Below, piece after piece: positions 19,636 to 29,511 of a stretch of 64,000 nucleotides of DNA. Every line of letters starts with the position of its first letter. Positions within the stretch are counted from its first letter, which is position 1. The stretch spans positions 12,244 to 76,243 of the forward strand of contig JAJYRG010000001.1 in the NCBI GenBank assembly GCA_021794195.1, read 5' to 3'. The position numbers and the translations under genes were made by a program. The DNA is from Bacteroidota bacterium. GTDB taxonomy: Bacteria; Bacteroidota; Bacteroidia; Sphingobacteriales; Sphingobacteriaceae. Below the pieces are notes generated by a model that ran no database searches, was not told where the DNA came from, and saw only the letters and a list, made by a program, of their open reading frames with translations.

Positions 19636-21126
19636 ATGAAACATCAGTTAAAATATATAAGAATAAATTTAGTATTCGTACTCTTCTTTTCTTTTGCATT
19701 TACAGGATGTGACAAGTATTTAGATGTCAATCCCGATATGCGTACTGAAATTGATGATATCGAAAAGCTATCTCAACTATTGGTGAGTGCCTATCCCAAC
19801 AGGAATTATTATACTTTCGCAGAGACAGCTTCGGACAATGCAGAAGACAAAAGTGCTGCGTTAGCAGGTCATAATGATGAACCCTTTGTGAGTTTATACC
19901 ATTGGGATGAAACACTGCAAACAGGAAATGGAACCCCTTCTGAATACTGGGATGCCTGTTATTCTGCTATTGCAGCTGCAAATCAGGCGTTGAAATCTAT
20001 AGAAGAGAATGATTATGGAGAAAGTACGGATCAATACCGAGGAGAAGCCTTAGTAGCACGGGCTTATTCAGCTTTTATGTTGTCCGTGTTCTTTTCGGAA
20101 GCCTATGATAAAAACGGGGCAAATGAAGGGTTAGGTATCCCTTACCCTTTGGAACCGGAAACTACAGCTCGCCCACAATATGAAAGAGGAACGGTAAAGG
20201 AGGTTTATGAGCAAATTGAAAAAGATTTAACAGAGGGCATACCTTTATTACAAGGAGCTACATACAAAGTTCCAAGTTATCATTTTACTGAGCAAGCTGC
20301 TCACGCATTCGCTGGCAGATTTTATTTGTTTAAAGGTGATTGGGATAAAGTTATAAAGCATATAAGTGAAATATATTCTGACGGAAACTTTAAGAATAAG
20401 ATTCGGCAATATAATGGAGAGCTTTACAATCTTTCTTACTCAGAACATAATGTGGAATATACCAAAGCTGAAAAAGCGTGGAACTTACTCTTAGCGAATA
20501 CCTATTCCGTTTACCAAAGAAGTTCCGGGGCAGGAAATGCACGATATGGTTTCGGTGAAAACGTAAAGAATTTATATACCGGTAATACTGTGTTCGGAGC
20601 TGCGTTTAGACAAAGAAATGGAGTATATACAGCTCCTAATTACACGACAAATAAGTACAATGAATATTTTCACTATACGAATGTGCAAGCAGGAACAGGT
20701 TACCCTTATATTATGGCACCTATCTTGACAGCAGATGAAGCTTTAATAAATAGAGCGGAAGCCTACATACAAAATAATGATTTTGGACAAGCGATTAGCG
20801 ATTTGGATGATTTTGCAAGTACACGAATAGTAGGTTATAGTAAAAATACACACGGCCTGACTATCGAAAAGGCAAAGACATTTTTTGAAGAAACCGACGA
20901 TAAAAAAGCCCTTTTAAAAGCTGTTTTGCACACGAAAAGAATTGCTTTTATGCAAGAAGGTATAAGATGGATGGATATTTTACGACACAAATTGACGGTT
21001 GAACATAATCATATTGCTACCGATGGCACCGAAACTTTCACTTCTTTAACACATGATGACAAACGAAGGGTGTTTCAGATACCAAAAGATGCAATCGATG
21101 CGGGAATAACACCCAACCCGAGATAA
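19636..21126 (+). CDS. RagB/SusD-family nutrient-binding lipoprotein
   Basis: Lipobox FTGCDKYLDV, SusD-like C-terminus (AFMQEGIRWMDILRHKL), adjacent to susC. Confidence 0.95.
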   Translation: MKHQLKYIRINLVFVLFFSFAFTGCDKYLDVNPDMRTEIDDIEKLSQLLVSAYPNRNYYTFAETASDNAEDKSAALAGHNDEPFVSLYHWDETLQTGNGTPSEYWDACYSAIAAANQALKSIEENDYGESTDQYRGEALVARAYSAFMLSVFFSEAYDKNGANEGLGIPYPLEPETTARPQYERGTVKEVYEQIEKDLTEGIPLLQGATYKVPSYHFTEQAAHAFAGRFYLFKGDWDKVIKHISEIYSDGNFKNKIRQYNGELYNLSYSEHNVEYTKAEKAWNLLLANTYSVYQRSSGAGNARYGFGENVKNLYTGNTVFGAAFRQRNGVYTAPNYTTNKYNEYFHYTNVQAGTGYPYIMAPILTADEALINRAEAYIQNNDFGQAISDLDDFASTRIVGYSKNTHGLTIEKAKTFFEETDDKKALLKAVLHTKRIAFMQEGIRWMDILRHKLTVEHNHIATDGTETFTSLTHDDKRRVFQIPKDAIDAGITPNPR

Positions 21127-21135
21127 TTTTAAACA

Positions 21136-22545
21136 TTGAAGAATAAGACTATGTTAAAAAAATATTTAATAGTATGCTTAAGCTTTATACTCTTTATTTC
21201 TTGCAATAAAGAAGCTGCTTTAGAAGTAGATATGACTCAATATAATTCAGATAATCCAGTGCCAAGCGAATTAGATGATTGGATCATGTCTACTTTAACT
21301 AACGTTTATAATATAGATGTTATCTATCGCTATAATAGAAACTTGACGGATGTATCCAAAGATATTGCGCCGCCTAAATTAGACAGAATAAAACCGGTGA
21401 TGGAAGCCGTTTTAAACCTTTATTTAAAACCATATGGAGAGCTTGCCGGTGAAGCTTTTATAAAAAAATATGCACCGAAACAGTATGTATTGTATGGTTC
21501 TGTTGCTTACAATTCAAATGGTTCAGTGACATTGGGAACTGCAGATGGCGGAAGGAAAGTAATTTTATATGATGTAAATAATTTTAAAACAGGAGATGTA
21601 GAAGGTTCTTCCGGGGTGAGGCGGAAGTTGAGGACGATTCATCATGAGTTTACACATATACTTAATCAGAACGTTATTATTCCTCCTGAATTTCAAGAGA
21701 TAACGAAAGCAGACTACGACTCCGACTGGACGAATTCTGCGAATACGGAAGAAATGGCTAAAGAATTAGGATTTGTGAGCCGTTATGCAAGAAGCCAATA
21801 TACCGAAGATTTCGCCGAAATGACGGCCCATTTGCTTATACATGGGCAGATATGGTTTGATAATTATGTTTTTACAGCTCCGGAAGATGCTCAGGAAAAA
21901 TTACGAAAAAAAGAAGAACAAGTAGTTCAATATTTTAAAACAGCATTTAATATTGATTTTCGGGAACTTCAGGATGAGATAAATAACCGTTTAAAAGAGA
22001 TTTATGATGCTCACGATCCGGCCGATTTGAATTCTTTTGCAGCTTGGTTGGATACAGAAAAAGTGGATAAGATCGTGGTAGATTTACGCGAAGATATATA
22101 TAATGAGTTTGGTGTTTCTGAAGTTTTTCAACAGCGTTGGCTGGATTATAAAGCTGATGTTGATGGACGGGGCAGGTTCCCTACTTTCATGCAGTTTAAC
22201 TTTGCCTCTGACGTAGATATGCGGTTAGAGATTGAATATCTTAATAGTGGGGGGAGCTCTTATTTTTATTATTACGATTTTGATATGGATGTAGAACCGG
22301 AAACGAAGGAAGTTAGGTTTACCAAAAGAATTCCGGAAGGAGATTCGGGAGCTCATAATAATGGACAGTTATCCCACGGCCTGCCTGGGTTTGAAGAGTT
22401 TTGGCTTCCATATTTAACTGAGAATATATTTATTGCAGAGTGGTTGCCTTCAGACATTGACAAAGAGCATCCTGACTTTAGAAGCTATGGAGGCTTTTAC
22501 GTAAAGGATGATCCGACAGATTATTTTTATGGAACTTTAGAATAA
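21136..22545 (+). CDS. Putative zinc-binding metallopeptidase / substrate-import-associated zinc metallohydrolase lipoprotein
   Basis: Lipobox FISCNK; HEFTH zinc motif plus downstream TEDFAEM; position after susD. Confidence 0.88.
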   Translation: MKNKTMLKKYLIVCLSFILFISCNKEAALEVDMTQYNSDNPVPSELDDWIMSTLTNVYNIDVIYRYNRNLTDVSKDIAPPKLDRIKPVMEAVLNLYLKPYGELAGEAFIKKYAPKQYVLYGSVAYNSNGSVTLGTADGGRKVILYDVNNFKTGDVEGSSGVRRKLRTIHHEFTHILNQNVIIPPEFQEITKADYDSDWTNSANTEEMAKELGFVSRYARSQYTEDFAEMTAHLLIHGQIWFDNYVFTAPEDAQEKLRKKEEQVVQYFKTAFNIDFRELQDEINNRLKEIYDAHDPADLNSFAAWLDTEKVDKIVVDLREDIYNEFGVSEVFQQRWLDYKADVDGRGRFPTFMQFNFASDVDMRLEIEYLNSGGSSYFYYYDFDMDVEPETKEVRFTKRIPEGDSGAHNNGQLSHGLPGFEEFWLPYLTENIFIAEWLPSDIDKEHPDFRSYGGFYVKDDPTDYFYGTLE

Positions 22546-22551
22546 AAGAAA

Positions 22552-23886
22552 ATGAGAAATAATATATTTTTATGGATAATAATGTTCCTTTTCACTTTGA
22601 TTTCCTGTGAAAAAAGTGGAGTTGAACATTTGTTTGAAACAGATCCGGAGACCCGAGTCTCTGATACTTTAAAATTTATCAAGAATGAATTGACGTCTGC
22701 AGAATATGGATGGAAAGTTGGCTTAGCTACTGGCGATAAAGGGGGGTATGGCTTCTATATGAAGTTTGATGAGAATGATCAAGTAAGTATGTTAAGTGAT
22801 TTTTCGGAAGAATCTGCTACAGATATGCTCACATCAACTTTTAGATTGTCTTTTAATTTTTTCGCTTCCTTAGTTTTTGATACGTATAATTATATCACGT
22901 TAATGCATGATCCTGTACCGGGAGTAGCCGGCGGATCAGCAGGGACAGGATATAAAAGCGATATAGAGTATTCATTTGTTCGGGCTCGCGGAGACAGTCT
23001 TATATTTGCTGGAAAAAAATATAAACACCCTTTGATAATGGTGAAAGCAAATAAGCAGGAGCAAGAAGCCTATTTAAATGGAGGTTTATATGATTTTGAA
23101 AAGTCTTTTAAAGATTTTTATAATGACAATTATCAATTCGCCTATTTGGGGGAAGAAGGGCAATTGCGTTATGCAATCGAATTAAATTACGATGGAAAAG
23201 AAATTCAGGTAAGCCAAATTAATGCTGACTCCGGCATTGACACAGTTTTTTCAATTCCGTATTACAATACCCCTTTTTCCATAGAGCTAATACAGGACTT
23301 GGAGTGGGAAAATGAGACAATCAAAAGTTTTAAAATAGGCTCTAAAGATGCAGTAGATGCAATTTTTGATAATCAAAATAAGACGGAATTGAAAAGTCAG
23401 CTTTTGCCATTATATGATATTACGGAAGTGTTTGCTTATAATAAAAATTTCCGCAAAATGACTTGGTCAAATATTCCGGATGTTCAAGAGCAGAATCATG
23501 TTTTTAACGAAGTCAATGATCTTTTCGCAGCGACAGGAAGAACTATTTCAGAGATGTATTTTGAGTTTACGAATAGTACTACAGCACGGGTATACGTTGC
23601 GTATGCCACGACAGCATCAAGCTTTAGTGCTGCCGTGACCTATAAGTATAGATTAGAAGAGGACAAACTGTTTATAAAATACGATGACCACAATGGAAAC
23701 TGGAATACAAGAAGTGCGCAGGTTGCGCCCGTGAATAATCTATTCGGTATAGGGGATAAAAATGATGAACGTGAATTTAGAATAGAGTGGACGTCCAGTG
23801 CTGATAAATCGGTTAAAGTACCTATTGGCGCTATCCGTTCTGTGGATAACCCTACTGATCTACTGTACGGAGAATTGGACCGCTAA
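22552..23886 (+). CDS. DUF4302-like lipoprotein
   Basis: Lipobox LISCEKS, locus position, N-terminal LTSAEYGWKVGLATGDKGGYGFYMKFD pattern recalled for this family. Confidence 0.7.
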   Translation: MRNNIFLWIIMFLFTLISCEKSGVEHLFETDPETRVSDTLKFIKNELTSAEYGWKVGLATGDKGGYGFYMKFDENDQVSMLSDFSEESATDMLTSTFRLSFNFFASLVFDTYNYITLMHDPVPGVAGGSAGTGYKSDIEYSFVRARGDSLIFAGKKYKHPLIMVKANKQEQEAYLNGGLYDFEKSFKDFYNDNYQFAYLGEEGQLRYAIELNYDGKEIQVSQINADSGIDTVFSIPYYNTPFSIELIQDLEWENETIKSFKIGSKDAVDAIFDNQNKTELKSQLLPLYDITEVFAYNKNFRKMTWSNIPDVQEQNHVFNEVNDLFAATGRTISEMYFEFTNSTTARVYVAYATTASSFSAAVTYKYRLEEDKLFIKYDDHNGNWNTRSAQVAPVNNLFGIGDKNDEREFRIEWTSSADKSVKVPIGAIRSVDNPTDLLYGELDR

Positions 23887-24254
23887 TACTTCTTATCCCA
23901 GCCCAGCACAAAGCATACACGTTTTCAGTCCGTGTTGAATGTCTGATTTATGGAACTGATTGACTATAATAAGAATGTCAATGGAAAATTTTGATATAAT
24001 CGATGATTTATGATGCTCATTTAATTTCCGATTACTAATTTGTTTTAATTGATATTAATCAATGCTTAATAAAGAATCATGACAAACGAATAAAATAAAC
24101 ATAAAAAATATCCTTATACTAAGAAAAGGAATTCACTTTGATTCTTTCCATTCAAGGGGTTTTGATTAGTGAGGTGTACGAAACCTTTGTATAGAAGGCT
24201 CTTTTTGAAAAAACTTGTAGCTACAACATTGTTACTGTTCAGAAGTATAGTCCG

Positions 24255-24272
24255 TTTTGCGATAATGCAAAA
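24255..24272. promoter_or_regulatory. Palindrome TTTTGC-N6-GCAAAA in the putative promoter of the lipoprotein/RND locus
   Basis: Perfect 6+6 inverted repeat 20 nt upstream of the ORF at 24293, with TATATTCG (one mismatch to TAnnTTTG) just downstream. Confidence 0.4.
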
Positions 24273-24292
24273 TTATATTATATTCGGCGATT

Positions 24293-24706
24293 ATGTTTCG
24301 AAGAAAAGCAAATAAAGAAACTTCCTTTACAAGACAATGGTCTCTCATTGCACTTTCTTTATTGATACTGTTCTCTTCATGTACGACGAAACGCGGTATT
24401 AAAACTTTGCTGGATATTCCAGTAAGTACCACGCAACCTATAAAGGATTCGAAGAATAATGCACTGAGAAATTTACTCAGTTATTGTTCAGATTTTGAAG
24501 AATTAAAAATCCTAACAACGAGCTCCGGGGGTAATTTGCTCTCTGATAATTTAATGCCGTATGGCATACGATCCGAAGCTTATTCGTTTATAGTAAAACA
24601 CCTTTTTACTGAGGTAAAAACAACACCCAATTATTATACTCCTAACATTTTTGGAGAAGTACCTAAATATATTTTATTACAAAAACTCGTTTTATACAAC
24701 GCCTGA
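24293..24706 (+). CDS. Hypothetical small lipoprotein
   Basis: Signal peptide ending LLILFSSCTT; directly upstream of the TolC-RND-adaptor genes. Confidence 0.55.
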   Translation: MFRRKANKETSFTRQWSLIALSLLILFSSCTTKRGIKTLLDIPVSTTQPIKDSKNNALRNLLSYCSDFEELKILTTSSGGNLLSDNLMPYGIRSEAYSFIVKHLFTEVKTTPNYYTPNIFGEVPKYILLQKLVLYNA

Positions 24707-24933
24707 TTACTCCTTTTTTTTAATTCCCTTTATTAAAGAAGGCGGCTTAGTGAAATTTCTTCTTTCTCTATATTGAGAGCCACGGGAAGTGAGGGATCGC
24801 TATACGCCTCTAGGGCTATATAGAGTTGTTACGAATAATTTAAAGATGCTTAATGCTATCCTCTTTTAAACGGAACAGCGAACTCTTTTATAGCTGGATA
24901 CAAACAGAATAAACTTTTAAACACATAACTAAT

Positions 24934-26313
24934 ATGATAAAACAGATGAAAATAGCTGCTTTATCGGGGATGGTTTTGGCCATGTCCATTCACGTGAAAG
25001 CACAGACTGAAGAGGGTCTGTTACATGATCTGTGGAATAAAATAGAAGAAACATATCCCGGATTAGCTTCAAAAGAATCGAAAATAAATGCAGCAGCATT
25101 AAATGAATATGTAACAAAAGGAGAACGTCTTCCTCAACTAAAAGGACAAGCACAAAATACTTATGGTACGTATGAAAGCACAATGGGATCTTTTTTTCCA
25201 CAAGCCGGTTTATTTAATGTAAATAGTTCAGATAATCTGTCAGGCACGGTTTTTTCACCAAATACATATGCCTCTGCCACTATAGAGTGGGAGTTGTTTT
25301 CGTTTGGGGAAAAGCAAAACAAATCGAAAGCAGCAAAATCCAAGACTTATAAAGCCCATAGCGAGAAAGATACTTATATATTAACCCTAAAAAAGGATTT
25401 GTTCAATCGTTTTTTTCAGTTGCTGTATAAAGAATCTCAATGGATATGGAATAGCAAAAATGTGGAGCGCTTACATAGTGTCCGCGGGATAACGGCAAGT
25501 TTGGCAAGTGCCGGAATAAAAAGTCAGGCGGATAGTCTTTTAGCGTCCTCTTCATATAGTCAGGCTTTAGGTGAGAATGAAAAAATAAGAGGACAGAAGG
25601 AAGCGGCGATGATCAAATTACTGGAGCTTACGGGCGATGACAGGGTTTCGGTTCAGACCGTGATGCCCAACTTTTTAGAACCTAAGCAGATATTAACAGA
25701 ACCTTCCCGGCAGATAGATTTAAATCACCCCGTTTTACAAACAATGGTGGAGGCTGAAGAATATTTGAAATACAGCAGTAAAGCCCATAAGGCGGCTGCT
25801 TTGCCATCTATACATTTAATGGGCGGATATGCCTATAGAGGTACAGGTATAGGAAGAGAGGGAACTGTGTCTGGAAGATGGAAAGACGGATTTTCTAATA
25901 CAGCGAAAAATATATTGCTGGGTATAGGGGTCACTTGGAACATCACTGATGTATATACAAAGAAGCAAAAAGGAAATAGCTTGAAGAAAGATGCTGAAAG
26001 TATCAATTTCTTAAATAAACAACAGGAATTAGCCATGCAATCCGATTTATCTGCCATTCAAAATAAAATAACACACCAGTATGTAGAGGTGCAACAGACC
26101 AAGGATGCACAAGAAGAAGCCGAAAAGGCTTATGAAATGTATTTGTCTCGTTATAAGAGTGGATTGATGGATTTAAGTACGTTGTTGCAAGTCCAACAAC
26201 TGCTGGAAACAGCTGAAAACAAACACATAGAAGCTGCCTTTGCGTATTGGACTTTATTAGCTGGTGAAGCTGCGTTAACAGGCGATTTCGACCATTTATT
26301 TAATAATTTTTAA
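24934..26313 (+). CDS. TolC-family outer-membrane efflux protein
   Basis: Signal peptide, alpha-helical repeats, C-terminal YKSGLMDLSTLLQVQQLL motif. Confidence 0.92.
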   Translation: MIKQMKIAALSGMVLAMSIHVKAQTEEGLLHDLWNKIEETYPGLASKESKINAAALNEYVTKGERLPQLKGQAQNTYGTYESTMGSFFPQAGLFNVNSSDNLSGTVFSPNTYASATIEWELFSFGEKQNKSKAAKSKTYKAHSEKDTYILTLKKDLFNRFFQLLYKESQWIWNSKNVERLHSVRGITASLASAGIKSQADSLLASSSYSQALGENEKIRGQKEAAMIKLLELTGDDRVSVQTVMPNFLEPKQILTEPSRQIDLNHPVLQTMVEAEEYLKYSSKAHKAAALPSIHLMGGYAYRGTGIGREGTVSGRWKDGFSNTAKNILLGIGVTWNITDVYTKKQKGNSLKKDAESINFLNKQQELAMQSDLSAIQNKITHQYVEVQQTKDAQEEAEKAYEMYLSRYKSGLMDLSTLLQVQQLLETAENKHIEAAFAYWTLLAGEAALTGDFDHLFNNF

Positions 26314-26325
26314 TCTCTTCTAAAT

Positions 26326-29300
26326 ATGAATAATTTAATAAAATTTGCACTGCGCAAGCCCATATCTATTATGGTAGCCGTGCTGGCCATTATTTTCTTC
26401 TCGGTATTGGCCGTGAAGAAAATAAACGTCGATATATTTCCCGAAGTAGAGTCGCCGGCAATATATATTGCGATGCCGTATGGAGGGTTAGCCCCTTCAT
26501 ATATGGATGGTTTCATGGCTAATGAGTTTCAAAAAGTCCTATTATTTGTAAGTGGTGTTCAGAATATTGACTTTAAGAGCACTCAAGGGTTAACACTCAT
26601 GAAGCTAACTTTTTATCCCGGAACAAACATGTCACAAGCCGCCGCCGAACTCTCTACTTCTGTGTCCAGGGCCATGGGTTTTTTGCCTCCCGGTGCTGTT
26701 CCTCCAATGGTCGTTAGGTTTGACGGCAGTTCTTTACCGGTAGGTAAACTGGTTTTTGAAAGTGAAGATCGATCCATAGATGAAATTCAAAACGAGGTGT
26801 TGAATAAAATCCGTCCCATGTTGGTAAACATTTCGGGGGTCACTGCGCCCGCACCTTTTGGAGGCAGTGCCCGTTCGATTGTCGTAAATGTGCAACCTGA
26901 ATTGTTGCAAGCCAATAACTTAAGTCCGGAAGAAGTAACGATCGCTATTGCCAAGAGTAATCAGCCTTCTCCTGCGGGAAATATTCAAATTGGAGAAACA
27001 AATTTTATGGCCCCTATAAATTCTTTAGCCAAAGGAACTGAGGAGTTTATGAATACGCCTATTAAAAAAGTAAATGATCGTACCGTATATGTGCGGGATG
27101 TCGCTCAAGTAACAGATGGGGCCGATATTACCTATGGTTATGCGATGGTAAATGGAAAACGCACAGTTTACTTACCGATTATTAAAAAAGCAGATGCTTC
27201 TACCCTCGATGTAGTGGAAAATGTAAAAGCCTCTCTCAGTGACTTCGAACATATCCTGCCGGAAGATATGAAGGTGCGTTATGAGTTTGACCAATCCAAG
27301 TACATTCAGCAGTCTTTGACCAATTTGCAGGTAGAAGGGCTGTTAGGTGCTGTTCTAACCGGATTAATGGTGTTATTGTTCCTCAAAGATCCGCGTGGAG
27401 CTTTGATTGTTGTATTGACTATTCCTATAGCTCTTTTATCTGCTATTACTGCTTTAAATTTAATGGGTCAGACTATCAATATAATGACCTTGAGCGGTCT
27501 GGCACTTTCTATTGGAATATTAGTGGATGAAGCTACGGTAACTATAGAAAATATTCATCAGCATTTTGAAGTAGGAAAGCAAAAACAAAAAGCAATTAAA
27601 GAGGCCTTATATGAAATATCCGTGCCTAAATTGCTGATATTATTAAGTATTCTGGCTGTATTGACTCCCACATTTATTATGACCGGAATTTCCAAAGATA
27701 TGTTTATGCCTTTATCATTGGCAGTAGCATTTGCGATGATAGCTTCTTTTTTAGCATCCCAGACTTTTGTTCCTATTCTGGCCAATTGGTTAATGAAGAA
27801 TAAAAAAGACGTAAAAATCACAAAGAGAAAGCGTGCTTTCTTTGATAAGTTTAGAGTACGGTATACTTATACCATGAGAAGATGGTTCCCGAGATCGATG
27901 CCCTTGTTTTTTCTTTATTTGATTTTAGCCGGCGGGATTGTTGCTCTCTTGATAAATAGAGTCGGAACGGATGTTATGCCTGTATCAAATAATGGGGACT
28001 TCCAATTACGGATCCAAGCCCCACAAGGCAGTCGATTAGAAAAAACAGAAGATTTATATTTAAGCGTTATCAAGGATGTTGAAAAAATGCTCCCGGAAGG
28101 CGCTGTTGCTATAACCTCGGGTTTTATTGGACAGCAGTCACCTAATAGCCCGATCAATCCTATTTTTCTTTTTACCAGTTCGTCCGATCAAGCTGTTTTA
28201 GAAATTTCAATAGATCAGAGTATTTATACAGGCGATATAGAGGACATTAGGGAGGATATAAGAGAGCTTGTTGACCAGAAATACCCGGAAGCGGAATTTA
28301 ATTTTGAGCCTATGGAACTGACAGAAAAAATAATGGGACAGGGAGCAATGACACCCATTGAAGTGAAAGTAGGCGCTCGGCAGGTGAATGCAGCGAAAGA
28401 TTTTGCAGAGCTCATTAAAGAGCAGATGATGGATATCCCTTATTTGCGTGATCTGCGGATTGCAGAGCCGGTAGATTATCCTGTTTTAGAGATTAATGTA
28501 GATAGAGACTTAGCCGGACAGTTTGGATTAAGTGTAGAGGATGTTACAAACAGTATGGTAGCCGCGACTTCTTCCACACGGTTTACGAATAAAAATTTAT
28601 GGATTGATCCAAATTCCGGATTGCCTTTTCAAACGCAAGTAGCTCTGCCTGAAGGGGACGTGACATCTGAAGACGAACTACGTTCTTTGCCCTTAAAAAA
28701 AGGCAGCATGCGCCCCATATTGGAAGATGTAGCAAGTATTGATAAAACAACAGCCCCTGCTCAAGTGAACAGAAAAGGACCAAATAGATATGTTACACTT
28801 ATAGCCAATATTCATGGAGAGGATTTAGGAACGGCATCGAAAGCAGTAAATAAAGCGATTAAAAATGTAGGAGAACCGCCACGCGGTGTTACCGTGTGGA
28901 CAGAAGGGACTATGAATTTATTGAATGAGACCCTCAGTAGTTTGGCTTTAGGCTTAGCTGTAGCGATAATAGCTATTTTCTTAATGATGGCAGCCTATTA
29001 CCAATCATTCCGTGTGCCTATCATTATTTTATCCGTAGTACCGGCAGTTTTTGCCGGCAGCCTATTGGTTTTATTCATCACCGGAAGCACCTTGAATCTA
29101 CAGTCTTATATGGGTATCATTATGGCTATTGGGGTTTCCGTATCCAATGCTATTTTATTGATAAATCAAGGGGAGTTTTACAGGAAGAGTTTGTTGCTAA
29201 AGCCGGCTAACTCCGCACGATTAGCAGCAGCGTCCCGTTTACGGCCCGTATTGATGACTGCTGCAGCCATGTTTGCTGGGATGCTTCCCATTGCGATTGG

Positions 29301-29493
29301 AATAGGAGAAGGCTCCGAACAGGTCGCACCTTTGGGAAGAGCGGTCATAGGAGGGTTGATCGCTTCTACCTTTACCATTCTACTACTAATCCCACATTTT
29401 TACTCTTCTTTAATGTCCAGAACGAAGGTGAAAAGTCCATCCTTAGATCCGGATGATGAAGAAAGTATACATTTTTTAGAAAAATCTATTTAA
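26326..29493 (+). CDS. RND-family efflux permease
   Basis: 1055 aa; IFPEVESPAIYI, GLALSIGILVDEATVTIENI, repeated TM architecture. Confidence 0.96.
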   Translation: MNNLIKFALRKPISIMVAVLAIIFFSVLAVKKINVDIFPEVESPAIYIAMPYGGLAPSYMDGFMANEFQKVLLFVSGVQNIDFKSTQGLTLMKLTFYPGTNMSQAAAELSTSVSRAMGFLPPGAVPPMVVRFDGSSLPVGKLVFESEDRSIDEIQNEVLNKIRPMLVNISGVTAPAPFGGSARSIVVNVQPELLQANNLSPEEVTIAIAKSNQPSPAGNIQIGETNFMAPINSLAKGTEEFMNTPIKKVNDRTVYVRDVAQVTDGADITYGYAMVNGKRTVYLPIIKKADASTLDVVENVKASLSDFEHILPEDMKVRYEFDQSKYIQQSLTNLQVEGLLGAVLTGLMVLLFLKDPRGALIVVLTIPIALLSAITALNLMGQTINIMTLSGLALSIGILVDEATVTIENIHQHFEVGKQKQKAIKEALYEISVPKLLILLSILAVLTPTFIMTGISKDMFMPLSLAVAFAMIASFLASQTFVPILANWLMKNKKDVKITKRKRAFFDKFRVRYTYTMRRWFPRSMPLFFLYLILAGGIVALLINRVGTDVMPVSNNGDFQLRIQAPQGSRLEKTEDLYLSVIKDVEKMLPEGAVAITSGFIGQQSPNSPINPIFLFTSSSDQAVLEISIDQSIYTGDIEDIREDIRELVDQKYPEAEFNFEPMELTEKIMGQGAMTPIEVKVGARQVNAAKDFAELIKEQMMDIPYLRDLRIAEPVDYPVLEINVDRDLAGQFGLSVEDVTNSMVAATSSTRFTNKNLWIDPNSGLPFQTQVALPEGDVTSEDELRSLPLKKGSMRPILEDVASIDKTTAPAQVNRKGPNRYVTLIANIHGEDLGTASKAVNKAIKNVGEPPRGVTVWTEGTMNLLNETLSSLALGLAVAIIAIFLMMAAYYQSFRVPIIILSVVPAVFAGSLLVLFITGSTLNLQSYMGIIMAIGVSVSNAILLINQGEFYRKSLLLKPANSARLAAASRLRPVLMTAAAMFAGMLPIAIGIGEGSEQVAPLGRAVIGGLIASTFTILLLIPHFYSSLMSRTKVKSPSLDPDDEESIHFLEKSI

Positions 29494-29511
29494 CACTCAT
29501 AAAAATTAATC

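Noticed and set aside
14025-23886. Polysaccharide utilization locus targeting a glycan
   Set aside because: SusCD alone does not imply a glycan; no glycoside hydrolase, lyase or sulfatase is adjacent and the partner enzyme is a metallopeptidase-like protein.
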